Source of the DNA: Candidatus Koribacter versatilis Ellin345
Lineage (GTDB): Bacteria; Acidobacteriota; Terriglobia; Terriglobales; Acidobacteriaceae
DNA length: 64,000 nucleotides
Reading direction: 5' to 3'
Assembly (NCBI RefSeq): GCF_000014005.1
Contig: NC_008009.1
Coordinates: 186,001 to 250,000, forward strand
Under the pieces are notes generated by a model, which was given only the letters and a program-made list of their open reading frames with translations, was not told the origin of the DNA and did not search any database. Position numbers and translations under genes: made by a program. Positions 1 to 7,500 of this stretch are shown piece by piece (the first letter of the stretch is position 1; each line of letters starts with the position of its first letter).

Positions 1-985
1 CGTTTTCGGCGATCACCGTCGTATGCAACGACTGGTAGAAATTCGGCCGCGGCATCGCGATGAAGTCCTTAATACGGCCGGGCACCGGACGCCAGAGGTT
101 GTGGATGATTCCGAGGATGGAGTAGCAATCGACGACGCTCTTGGTAATGATGCGCAGGGCGTACATGTCGTACACCTGCTCGACGTCAATGCGCTGGCGA
201 ATCAACTTCTGATTGATGGAGTAAAGGCGCTTGATCCGGCTGTCTACGCGAGCATCAATGCTGTTCTCTTTAAGCTTCGCGGTAATGACGCCCTTTACCT
301 GCTCAAGGAACTCTTCGCCCTTCTTACGGCGCGACTCTACGGCTTCCTCAACGCGCTTGTAGCCGATCGGATCGACATAGGGGAACGCAAGGTCTTCCAG
401 TTCGCCGCGCACGCGGCCCATCCCGAGACGGTGTGCAATGGGCGCATAAATCTCCAGCGTCTCTCGCGCGATCTTTTCCTGCCGCTCCTGTGAGAGGTGC
501 TGCAAGGTGCGCATATTGTGCAGGCGGTCCGCGAGTTTGATCAGCACCACGCGGATGTCGTCCACCATCGCGAGCACCATCTTTCGGACGTTCTCCGCCT
601 GCGCTTCTTCGCGTGAGGCGAAATCAATGCGGCTGATTTTGGTTACGCCTTCAACGATGTGCGCAACTTGCTCGCCGAACTGCTCCTGGATTTCCTCGAT
701 CGTGACGGATGTATCTTCCACAGAGTCGTGCAGCAGTCCGGCTGCGATTGCCGTGGTGTCCAAGCGCATGTCGGCGAGAATGATTCCGACTTCCAACGGA
801 TGTACGAGGTAGGGTTCGCCGGAGGCACGGGTTTGGCCGGCGTGGTGCTTCTGGGAGAACTCGAAGGCTTTTTTGACGATCTCGATATCGTCTTTAGGAC
901 GGTTCTGGCGGACGATGTTCAGCAGGTCGCGATACCGCGTGGCTGAGAGAACGTTTGTCGCGATTTGCTGGCGCAGGGTCGCCAT
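1..985 (-). CDS. spoT: Bifunctional (p)ppGpp synthetase/hydrolase, Rel/SpoT type (C-terminus cut by window edge)
   Basis: Reading the minus strand from ATG at 985 gives about 328 residues before the window ends. The N-terminal HD hydrolase domain is clear: VHPLEV near residue 61, the metal-binding LLHDSVEDT with H86-D87, and LADRLHNMRTL. The synthetase domain follows, with GRIKDFIA then PRPNFYQSLHTTV. The R-x-K-D version of this loop marks bifunctional Rel/SpoT enzymes rather than RelA (E-x-D-D). The enzyme makes and degrades (p)ppGpp, the stringent-response alarmone, in the cytoplasm. The TGS and ACT regulatory domains expected downstream lie outside the window. The plus-strand open frames over this stretch are shadows. 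The next gene (stop at 1077) points the same way, so this one may be downstream of it. Confidence 0.95.
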   Translation of the reverse strand, partial: MATLRQQIATNVLSATRYRDLLNIVRQNRPKDDIEIVKKAFEFSQKHHAGQTRASGEPYLVHPLEVGIILADMRLDTTAIAAGLLHDSVEDTSVTIEEIQEQFGEQVAHIVEGVTKISRIDFASREEAQAENVRKMVLAMVDDIRVVLIKLADRLHNMRTLQHLSQERQEKIARETLEIYAPIAHRLGMGRVRGELEDLAFPYVDPIGYKRVEEAVESRRKKGEEFLEQVKGVITAKLKENSIDARVDSRIKRLYSINQKLIRQRIDVEQVYDMYALRIITKSVVDCYSILGIIHNLWRPVPGRIKDFIAMPRPNFYQSLHTTVIAEN

Positions 986-1076
986 GGGTCATTATAGCTG
1001 CTCACGCGGCTTCGGGCGCGGACAAAGGGTTTCAAGCCTCTCTGTCTCGCGCCCACGCCCTGTTCCGCTGAGTGAA

Positions 1077-2183
1077 CTATGCGACTTCGCGCTTCGGATT
1101 CTGATCAATGGTGATAAGTTCCGTGTCTGTTTTCGGCGATGGATGTTCCGGCAGCTTTCTGTTTCGCGAGCGTTTGAAGGCGTCGCCGATCGAAGCCGAG
1201 GCAAAGAAAATGGAGCCGGCGGTAAGCGGGCCCAGAAGTTTGTGGTTGCCAATGGCGGAAAGCCCCATCGAAGCTATGCATCCGCAGCGTGAGCAGTCGG
1301 GTGCGCCGCCGAGTTGGCACGGCTCGACGTGCGTTTTGAAGTCCGCCGAGATCGTGCGTGTCGTGCGAGCAAAAACGCATTTCTCTGGGGAGTGCGGCGG
1401 CGCGAGAAACGCTTTCAGCATGCCCTCTGGCATGTCCAGCTTGGGATACGACTCACGTAGGTCAAGCAGCGTCTGAATCACGCGCGTTCGCTCGTCAGCG
1501 GTGATGCACTCTACGGAATCCGCACCAATTTGTGGGGTGAAGATACTGAACCATATCTTCTCCGCATTCGGATTCTCCGACCAGAAGTCGAGAAACCCCC
1601 GCAAGTATTCAGCTCGCCGGACCATCGCCCCTGTGATCGTGCAGTGGACGGCCACATGCTGCCCTTCGATGTTGCGCAGCACTCTTTCATATGTCGCGGG
1701 CTTTCGGCGAAGGTCGTGTTCCGGCTGCAAGCCATCGATTGAAACCGTCATGCGCAAACGCGGGAGGGTCGCCCACTGCGTTGGGATCGGCCGAAATGCG
1801 CTGGTCACTACTTGCACGTGAATGCCACGTTCGGCCAACTGCGGCAGAACGATTTCAAGTTCTCGGTAGCGGACCAGCGGATCGCCGCCGACGATCGAAA
1901 GATGAAGCGGCTTATGTTCGTCCACGAGGGAGAGAACCCGGCGAACTAGGTCATCACCTTTGTAATCGGTCAGACTGCGAAGGTTAGTATCTCCGCCAAG
2001 ATGATTGTCTTCATATGCGTAACAGCCCGGACAACGTAGCGGACACTCACGCGTGATTTCAATGGAAAGGTTCGGCACCCGCCCCGTCAGGACGCGTCCC
2101 CAGGTTTGGAGGATCGGCTGAATCTGCAAATTCCCACGCTCCGGTTTCTGTATTAGACGCGCCGGGAAGCGAGGAGGCAGCAC
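1077..2183 (-). CDS. Radical SAM enzyme with C-terminal cysteine cluster
   Basis: 368 residues from a GTG start. The radical SAM cluster motif CPLRCPGC (CxxxCxxC) lies near residue 50 in ITRECPLRCPGCYAYE. A glycine-rich SAM-binding strand (LSIVGGDPL) and SIDGLQPEHD follow, as in MoaA/PqqE/HpnH-like enzymes. A second cysteine group near residue 300 (EPCQLGGAPDCSRCGC) could bind an auxiliary Fe-S cluster or be a shortened SPASM-like element. The substrate cannot be deduced: no precursor peptide or obvious pathway gene sits beside it. The GTG start has no good Shine-Dalgarno sequence, so the start is uncertain. It is divergent from the FAH-family gene at 2252. Confidence 0.85.
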   Translation of the reverse strand: MLPPRFPARLIQKPERGNLQIQPILQTWGRVLTGRVPNLSIEITRECPLRCPGCYAYEDNHLGGDTNLRSLTDYKGDDLVRRVLSLVDEHKPLHLSIVGGDPLVRYRELEIVLPQLAERGIHVQVVTSAFRPIPTQWATLPRLRMTVSIDGLQPEHDLRRKPATYERVLRNIEGQHVAVHCTITGAMVRRAEYLRGFLDFWSENPNAEKIWFSIFTPQIGADSVECITADERTRVIQTLLDLRESYPKLDMPEGMLKAFLAPPHSPEKCVFARTTRTISADFKTHVEPCQLGGAPDCSRCGCIASMGLSAIGNHKLLGPLTAGSIFFASASIGDAFKRSRNRKLPEHPSPKTDTELITIDQNPKREVA

Positions 2184-2251
2184 GAAAGTGCTAATTACCT
2201 GAAAGTTAATGTTGCGCCACCGGCAGTTACAATCTCCGGCAGGTAAACAAC

Positions 2252-3043
2252 ATGCGCTACTGCCGTTTTGTCCATCGTGGGCAGCCGAAGTACGGCCTCA
2301 TCGAAACCGAGAACACGCGCGACTACATCATCCGCGCCATCGCCACCATGCCGCAGGATTACAACACCTTCGCTGGTGCCGAGCCATTGCATGTGCTCCT
2401 GGAAGAAGCCGAGTTGCTGGCTAGCGTTGTGCCCACCAAGATCGTTTGCGTCGGGAGGAACTACAAAGCGCACGCCGAAGAACTCGGACACGAGATCCCC
2501 AAGTACCCGCTCATTTTCTCAAAACCAACTTCTGCAATCATTGCACCCGGCGCGGACATTAAACGGCCGGCGAAGCTCTCACAGCGCGTGGACTACGAGG
2601 GCGAACTCGGCGTGATCATCGGTCGCGAATGCCGTCACATTCCCGAGGACCACGACGTGCGCTCCTACATCCACGGCTACACCGTAGTGAACGATGTCAC
2701 CGCGCGCGATTTGCAGAACAAAGACGGCCAGTGGACCCGCGCCAAGGGTTTCGACACGTTCTGCCCCGTCGGTCCAATCGTCAACGATGCGCTGGATCCA
2801 TGGACTGGCGTGGAAGTCGAGACTCGCGTGAACGGAGCGGTCCGCCAACATGGCAACACGTCGAGTTTCATCTTTCCACTCGACGTCATCCTCCGCTTCA
2901 TCTCCGAAGTGATGACCCTGTTTCCGGGCGATCTCATTGCCACCGGTACACCCGAAGGCGTCGGACCGATCATAGCTGGAGACGTGGTTGAGGTCAGCGT
3001 GGCAGGTATCGGAACTCTGCGCAATCCTGTCGCCGACGAGTAG
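2252..3043 (+). CDS. Fumarylacetoacetate hydrolase family protein
   Basis: 263 residues, the usual length for the short FAH family (acylpyruvases, 2-hydroxyhepta-2,4-diene-1,7-dioate isomerases and oxaloacetate decarboxylases). Metal ligands are visible as E116 and E118 in DYEGELGVIIG and D148 in VVNDVTARDLQ; KGFDTFCPVGP is the family substrate-loop signature. The N-terminal 60 residues form the small beta domain of this family. AGGT upstream of ATG supports the start. The precise substrate is not determinable from sequence; a cytosolic C-C hydrolase or decarboxylase acting on an acylpyruvate-like compound is likely. It appears to be a single-gene transcript ending at the hairpin at 3063-3093. 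Confidence 0.88.
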   Translation: MRYCRFVHRGQPKYGLIETENTRDYIIRAIATMPQDYNTFAGAEPLHVLLEEAELLASVVPTKIVCVGRNYKAHAEELGHEIPKYPLIFSKPTSAIIAPGADIKRPAKLSQRVDYEGELGVIIGRECRHIPEDHDVRSYIHGYTVVNDVTARDLQNKDGQWTRAKGFDTFCPVGPIVNDALDPWTGVEVETRVNGAVRQHGNTSSFIFPLDVILRFISEVMTLFPGDLIATGTPEGVGPIIAGDVVEVSVAGIGTLRNPVADE

Positions 3044-3062
3044 TGTCTTTGAGGTCAAAGCA

Positions 3063-3093
3063 AAAGAAAACGCCCCGCTTCCGCGAGGCGTTT
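3063..3093. terminator. Bidirectional Rho-independent terminator
   Basis: Stem AACGCCCCGC / GCGAGGCGTT (3069-3078 and 3083-3092) has A residues on the left and T residues on the right. It lies between the convergent FAH-family gene and the YXWGXW-repeat gene, so it can serve both strands. Confidence 0.7.
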
Positions 3094-3109
3094 GGTCTAT
3101 AGCGCGAAG

Positions 3110-4375
3110 TTAGCGCTTTGGTTTGTTGTCGTGAGTCGCCGGTGCGCTGTGCTGCGGAGGAGCACTGTGCTGTGCTGGCGCCGCATTATGTTGCACCTGA
3201 GGAGCCGCGTGCGTTTGCGGCGGTGGATTATGAGTCGCTGGAGCGCTGTAATGAGGCGCCGGCTGGCTCTGGTGTGAAGCCGTATTCGGCTGCGAGGAGT
3301 ACGTCTTCGGCGAATTCACCGACGCGTTGCTACGGTTCGTCGACGTCGCATTCGTGCTTGGCGGCTTCGGAACATTATGCGTGCTCGTGCTCGGCGATGC
3401 TGTCGTGTTCGTGTGCGCCGTGTTCACGTCTCGTGTATTGCTGCTCGCCGCCGGTGGCTTCGGAACATTGTGCGCCGTGGTGTTCGCGGACGCATTCGTG
3501 CCGACCTTGGAGTTCGTGCTCGCACTCGCATTGCCAGGCTTCGGAATGTTTGCGTTGCCCTTCGCATTGGCGTTGACGTTACCATTTGCCGTCGCAGCCG
3601 CATTGCTCTTCGGGGCAGGCATGTTCTTCGGAGTCGCCGTCAAAGCCGTCTTGTTGATTGGGCCACCCACTGCCTTTGCCGGTACCGCAGACTTAAAGTC
3701 CGCTGGGCGTGCGGTCGCAGCGATCGCCGGCTTGCCGCCGTTGTTCTTCGCCAGAAGCTGCGGGTTGCGTCCCGCTTCCTGGAAGTGCTGTTGCTGCGCG
3801 CTCGTGGCATCAACATGTTTCTCGTTCTGCCACTGGCGCTCTTGTGAAGTGGGCTGCCGGGTCACGCCGCCGTGCCCGCCGTTGTAGCTCACGTGGTTGT
3901 TGTTGTTCACGATGACGGTCTTGTTGTAGACGTTCGTCACATTCGTGACATTCACGTTGTTCACGCTGCGGTTGTAGTAGAAATTGTTGCCGTGCCAGTA
4001 GCCACCGCCGTAGCCGACGCCGCCGTAGCCGAAACCGTAGTTAATACCGCCGTAGAAGCCGACGTGCGGGCCCCAGTATCCGCCGTGCCATAGGTAGGCG
4101 CCGCCGCCCCAGCCCCAATAGCCAGGCGTCCACAGGAAACCGGGAGTCGGGGCCATCACCCACGTACCCGGAACCCAGTAATAGCCTTCGTCACCCCAAG
4201 CCCAATAGCCAGGCGTCCACATATAGCCAGCGCCCGGGCATAACGGTTGTGTATAGACGGGAATCGGCGGCGGTCCAACCGAAACGGAAACGAACACGCC
4301 TCCGAAAGAAAGTGCCGGGATGCTCATCAGCATCAACGCGAGCACAAGCAAGCGAACCAAACGATGGGTGGACAT
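3110..4375 (-). CDS. Secreted YXWGXW-repeat protein with low-complexity N/P/T-rich tail
   Basis: 421 residues from ATG at 4375. GAAAGG precedes this ATG and a signal peptide (RLVRLLVLALMLMSIPALSFG) follows directly, so the longer open frame to 4447 is not used. Residues about 50-105 hold WTPGYWAWGDEGYYWVPGTW-like repeats of the YXWGXW/BcpO type, then glycine-tyrosine-rich sequence, a VNVTNVTNVYNKT segment, and about 220 residues of A/N/P/T/S/H-rich low complexity. Proteins of this design are common, poorly characterised surface or periplasmic proteins in Acidobacteriota and Proteobacteria. No enzymatic motif is visible. Confidence 0.8.
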   Translation of the reverse strand: MSTHRLVRLLVLALMLMSIPALSFGGVFVSVSVGPPPIPVYTQPLCPGAGYMWTPGYWAWGDEGYYWVPGTWVMAPTPGFLWTPGYWGWGGGAYLWHGGYWGPHVGFYGGINYGFGYGGVGYGGGYWHGNNFYYNRSVNNVNVTNVTNVYNKTVIVNNNNHVSYNGGHGGVTRQPTSQERQWQNEKHVDATSAQQQHFQEAGRNPQLLAKNNGGKPAIAATARPADFKSAVPAKAVGGPINKTALTATPKNMPAPKSNAAATANGNVNANAKGNANIPKPGNASASTNSKVGTNASANTTAHNVPKPPAASSNTRDVNTAHTNTTASPSTSTHNVPKPPSTNATSTNRSNASVNSPKTYSSQPNTASHQSQPAPHYSAPATHNPPPQTHAAPQVQHNAAPAQHSAPPQHSAPATHDNKPKR

Positions 4376-4703
4376 ATGCAAACCTTTCAAAACTTGAACT
4401 AGTGCCGAAGTGCGCGTCTCAAGTAAATCTGCTGGGAGAGTGAACACGAATCACGAGCAGTTGTTGCGCAGAGCTCAAAAGTCGTTGCCGCCGATTCGGT
4501 GTAAGTCCCAACCGCAGAATAGTTTGGGGCGAAGCTTACGGCAGACCAGTAGGAAAGTCCATAGCCGGAACACGGACCAGCAACAACTTAGATTCAAAAT
4601 GGAAGTCCTGCGCATTCATCATTTGCGGGATTTTTCAGAGAAATCGCAGATTTCCTCAGCCCTCTTCGGCGGATACTATGGCCAAAGGACTACGCCCTTC
4701 GTC
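4376..4703. other. Divergent intergenic region
   Basis: 328 bases between two divergently read genes. It should hold both promoters, but I see no convincing -35/-10 pair. A potential imperfect stem pairs GTAAG near 4502 with CTTAC near 4536, with TCCCAA/TTGGGG inside. No RNA family is recognised and no supported reading frame is present. Confidence 0.4.
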
Positions 4704-5093
4704 ATGCACCACCTTCGTTATTACTCGATCGCGCTGTGCGGGCTCAGCGCCGCCGTCGTCGGATTCGCCTGGCTCTCGCGCTCCAAGCTACAGAAACCCG
4801 ACCATGAGAAAGAGCGTCGCACGCGGCTGAGCCGCACAGGACGTCTGACGATCGGTACCGCCATGGATGTCCAGGACCTCGAAGACGAAAGCCAGCATCT
4901 CACCCAGCTCCTGATCTATCGCTACGATGTTGCGGGTGTGGCCTACGAAGCGTCACAGGACATCACGCACCTGCGCCAATTCATCGACGTCCACTCGTGT
5001 CGCCTTGGCCTTCCTGCGTCCGTCAAATACGACCCGCATAATCCTGGCAATTCCATCGTGATCTCCGAAACCTGGAGTGGCCTGCGGAAGTGA
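4704..5093 (+). CDS. Small membrane-anchored protein, DUF3592-like
   Basis: 129 residues from ATG at 4704. The longer open frame starting at 4410 has a non-protein-like upstream part. One N-terminal membrane segment (YYSIALCGLSAAVVGFAWL) is followed by a basic stretch and a soluble C-terminal half ending SVKYDPHNPGNSIVISETW. That pattern resembles DUF3592-type extracytoplasmic domains, where the phrase on conversion to positive-strand propagation of Y-x-P-x-N-P is typical. The function is unknown. It lies 74 bases upstream of ccdA on the same strand but shows no obvious functional link. Confidence 0.55.
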   Translation: MHHLRYYSIALCGLSAAVVGFAWLSRSKLQKPDHEKERRTRLSRTGRLTIGTAMDVQDLEDESQHLTQLLIYRYDVAGVAYEASQDITHLRQFIDVHSCRLGLPASVKYDPHNPGNSIVISETWSGLRK

Positions 5094-5167
5094 TGTTCTG
5101 CAACTTTCCGGCAATTGGAGCGTCTAGGTTTAGGTTCGCCCGCTCTCGGGCGCTAAAATAGAGCTGA

Positions 5168-5890
5168 ATGTCCAGTTTGCCCCTGCCGATCGCGGTCTTC
5201 CTCGCCGGACTTCTGTCCTTCCTCTCGCCCTGCGTTTTACCGCTGGTTCCGGGTTACGTCTCTCTGATTTCCGGCGCAAGTGTCGAAGACCTACAGTCTG
5301 GTGACCGCAAGCTCAGCCGCACGGTCCTGCTGAACTCGATCATGTTCATCGTCGGCTTCAGTGTGGTGTTTATTGCCCTCGGCGCAGTGGCGACCGGCAT
5401 CGGGCAGTTCATGAATATCTACCGCCGCCAACTCATGCAGGTGGCTGGCGTGGTAATCATCATCTTCGGCCTGCACCTCATCGGCGTGTTCAAGATCAAA
5501 GCTCTTCTCGCGGACAAGCGTCTTCACGACATGAAGGGCAGCGGCACTGCAATCGGCGCATTCCTCATTGGCTTCGCGTTCGCCTTCGGCTGGACACCTT
5601 GCATCGGCCCGATCCTCGCGGGCGTTCTCGCTATCGCCGGATCGCAAGATACGGTTGTGAAGGGCGTGCTTCTTTTAGCGGTTTACTCCAGCGGACTCGC
5701 GGTGCCGTTCCTGCTCACGTCGCTGTTTGTCGGTGGTTTTCTGGCGTTCTATACCAAGTTCCGCCGGCACCTGCATGCCGTAGAAGTTGTGAGTGGCGTT
5801 TTCCTGGTCGTGGTCGGCGCCCTGATTCTTACGCGTCACTTCACCATCTTGTCGAGCTATCTTTCGTTCCTGAATCGGTTTTCGCTCTGA
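5168..5890 (+). CDS. ccdA: CcdA-type thiol:disulfide transmembrane transporter
   Basis: 240 residues with six predicted membrane segments. It carries the two characteristic membrane cysteines: C22 in LSPCVLPLVPGY and C145 in GWTPCIGPILAG. CcdA passes reducing equivalents from cytoplasmic thioredoxin across the inner membrane to periplasmic thioredoxin-like proteins for cytochrome c maturation and disulfide reduction. The next two genes encode the TlpA-like protein and a DsbD-alpha domain, so the three modules that DsbD fuses are here separate neighbours. The 8-base gap to the next gene indicates an operon. Confidence 0.93.
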   Translation: MSSLPLPIAVFLAGLLSFLSPCVLPLVPGYVSLISGASVEDLQSGDRKLSRTVLLNSIMFIVGFSVVFIALGAVATGIGQFMNIYRRQLMQVAGVVIIIFGLHLIGVFKIKALLADKRLHDMKGSGTAIGAFLIGFAFAFGWTPCIGPILAGVLAIAGSQDTVVKGVLLLAVYSSGLAVPFLLTSLFVGGFLAFYTKFRRHLHAVEVVSGVFLVVVGALILTRHFTILSSYLSFLNRFSL

Positions 5891-5898
5891 GGGTGTAA

Positions 5899-6450
5899 TT
5901 GAAGAACAACATCGCAATCCTGGGCTTTGCCGTGCTGGTGATCGCGGCCATGCTTTTTGTCGGCAGCAACATCGCGCGCAAAAAGCAAGCAGAAGCTGCG
6001 CGTAGCGGATCTCTCGTTGTCGGACAGGTTGTCGGCAAGCCCGCACCGGACTTCACCTTGCAAACCCTCGACGGCAAGAAGGTGACGCTCTCCGATCTTC
6101 GCGGCAAAGCCGTGGTGCTCAACTTCTGGGCCACGTGGTGCCCTCCCTGCAAAGTCGAACTGCCGTGGTTCGTAGATTTCCAGAAGCAATACGGCCCACA
6201 GGGATTGCAGATCGTCGGCATTTCGGAAGACGAAGGCGGTAAGGAGAAAGTCGCAGCGTTCGTAAAGGAGATGGGCGTGAACTACACCATCGCCGTGGAC
6301 GACGACACTGTCTCGCGCAAATATGGCGACGTCGAAGACCTACCCACTACCTTCTATATTGATCGGAACGGTAAGATTGTGCAGTTCGCGATGGGGCTCG
6401 CTGATCGCAGCGAGATTGAAGAAAAGATCAAGTCCGCACTGGCTCAATAG
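5899..6450 (+). CDS. TlpA/ResA-like membrane-anchored thiol-disulfide oxidoreductase
   Basis: 183 residues from a TTG start; the frame has no ATG nearby, and GAGGGTG from the end of ccdA acts as ribosome-binding site. An N-terminal membrane anchor (residues 5-23) precedes an AhpC/TSA-Redoxin fold beginning GKPAPDFTL. The active site is WATWCPPCK, with C81 and C84, and the cis-proline loop is DLPTTFYID. It would reduce periplasmic disulfides using electrons from CcdA. It sits between ccdA (8 bases upstream) and the DsbD-alpha gene (11 bases downstream). Confidence 0.92.
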   Translation: MKNNIAILGFAVLVIAAMLFVGSNIARKKQAEAARSGSLVVGQVVGKPAPDFTLQTLDGKKVTLSDLRGKAVVLNFWATWCPPCKVELPWFVDFQKQYGPQGLQIVGISEDEGGKEKVAAFVKEMGVNYTIAVDDDTVSRKYGDVEDLPTTFYIDRNGKIVQFAMGLADRSEIEEKIKSALAQ

Positions 6451-6461
6451 GAGACGCGTCA

Positions 6462-7007
6462 ATGAGAATGCAGCACTGGATTTTCACGACAATCGCTCTG
6501 TCCTTACCGCTTGCCGTCGCAGCCCAGAGTGAGTTCTCGTCTCCGAAACCATCCGTCGAGATCGTGAAAGTCGAAAGCGCTCCATTGATTAAGGGCAAGT
6601 CGGCGAACGTCACTTTGAACTTCCGCGTCGCTTCCGGCTACCACATCAATTCGAACAAGCCTAACTCCGAGCTGCTAATTCCCACGGTCTTGAAGTTGAG
6701 CCCTCCGACGGATCTCTCAATCGGGAATATTCAATATCCGGGCGGCGAACAACTCTCCTTTGCCTTCGCCCCCGACGAGAAACTCAGCGTGTATACCGGA
6801 GATTTCTCGGTTCAGGCCACCGCCCGCTCCATCGGCGCGATCCATGCCGGTAACTATCGCGTGCACGGCGAACTGAAATTCCAAGCCTGCGACAACAGCG
6901 CCTGTTATCCGCCAAAGTCCATTCCAGTGAACTTTGACGTTCAGGTCGAGAACGCGCCCAAACCCGGGCATAAGAATCCAGCGCAGAGTCCCAACGTTCA
7001 CAACTAA
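6462..7007 (+). CDS. Periplasmic DsbD N-terminal (alpha) domain protein
   Basis: 181 residues with an N-terminal signal peptide cleaved near AVAAQS. The rest is a stand-alone DsbD-alpha immunoglobulin-like domain, with the redox cysteine pair C143 and C148 in FQACDNSACYPPKSIPV, the signature of nDsbD. In DsbD this domain receives electrons and passes them to periplasmic partners. It has no membrane or thioredoxin domain, which the two preceding genes supply. GGAGACGCGTCAATG gives a clear start. Confidence 0.88.
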   Translation: MRMQHWIFTTIALSLPLAVAAQSEFSSPKPSVEIVKVESAPLIKGKSANVTLNFRVASGYHINSNKPNSELLIPTVLKLSPPTDLSIGNIQYPGGEQLSFAFAPDEKLSVYTGDFSVQATARSIGAIHAGNYRVHGELKFQACDNSACYPPKSIPVNFDVQVENAPKPGHKNPAQSPNVHN

Positions 7008-7055
7008 AAGCAAGAGGCACGCCGCAGCGTGCCCCTGGCCAGACGAAGTACCAAC

Positions 7056-7436
7056 TCAATCATGCCGCACGCGCATGCTCTCATCCACGCTGAGATTTGC
7101 CGGTGCTCCCTGTGGCGGATTACTCGCGCGCGCGCGTGCCACGAACGAACTTGCGGTCGCGTCCACCGAATAACTGTAAGGTCCACGGGTGGTGCGGGCC
7201 ATCTGCAACTCGCCGCTAGAAATCAGATCATCGAGCGAAGCGTATTTGTTGTTGGTCGCCCAGTGGCGCCGCTCGGCATTCGCAATCTGCAGCAAGTCCT
7301 GTTCCACGCCGGTGGTGTCCACCGTCGCCTGCGGCACACCGTTCGCTGGAGACACAGCCTTGCTGGCGCTGATGTAGTAGTACATGCCGAACGCCGCGAT
7401 GAGGATCACGGCGATGAAGCCTATCGCTCTTCCCAT
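7056..7436 (-). CDS. Small membrane-anchored pilin-like protein
   Basis: 126 residues from ATG at 7436; a GTG at 7460 would add 8 residues, and neither has a strong ribosome-binding site. One N-terminal membrane helix (GRAIGFIAVILIAAFGMYYY) is followed by an outside domain with DLLQIANAERRHWATNNKYASLDDLISSGEL. This Y-A-S-L-D-D-L pattern is seen in type IV pilin-like and pseudopilin C-terminal domains, but the canonical prepilin peptidase G-F-T-L-x-E site is missing. Function is unassigned. It converges on the DsbD-alpha operon. Confidence 0.6.
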   Translation of the reverse strand: MGRAIGFIAVILIAAFGMYYYISASKAVSPANGVPQATVDTTGVEQDLLQIANAERRHWATNNKYASLDDLISSGELQMARTTRGPYSYSVDATASSFVARARASNPPQGAPANLSVDESMRVRHD

Positions 7437-7500
7437 GGGCTGGAGAATAGCGCGGGGCACAACGGCAACGGTAGATAACTTTGGTGCGCCTTACCCTGGC

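Noticed and set aside
4540-4600. GGAAAGTCC text resembling the RNase P RNA core
   Set aside because: The rest of the conserved RNase P elements (paired partner region and downstream ACAGAA) are missing.
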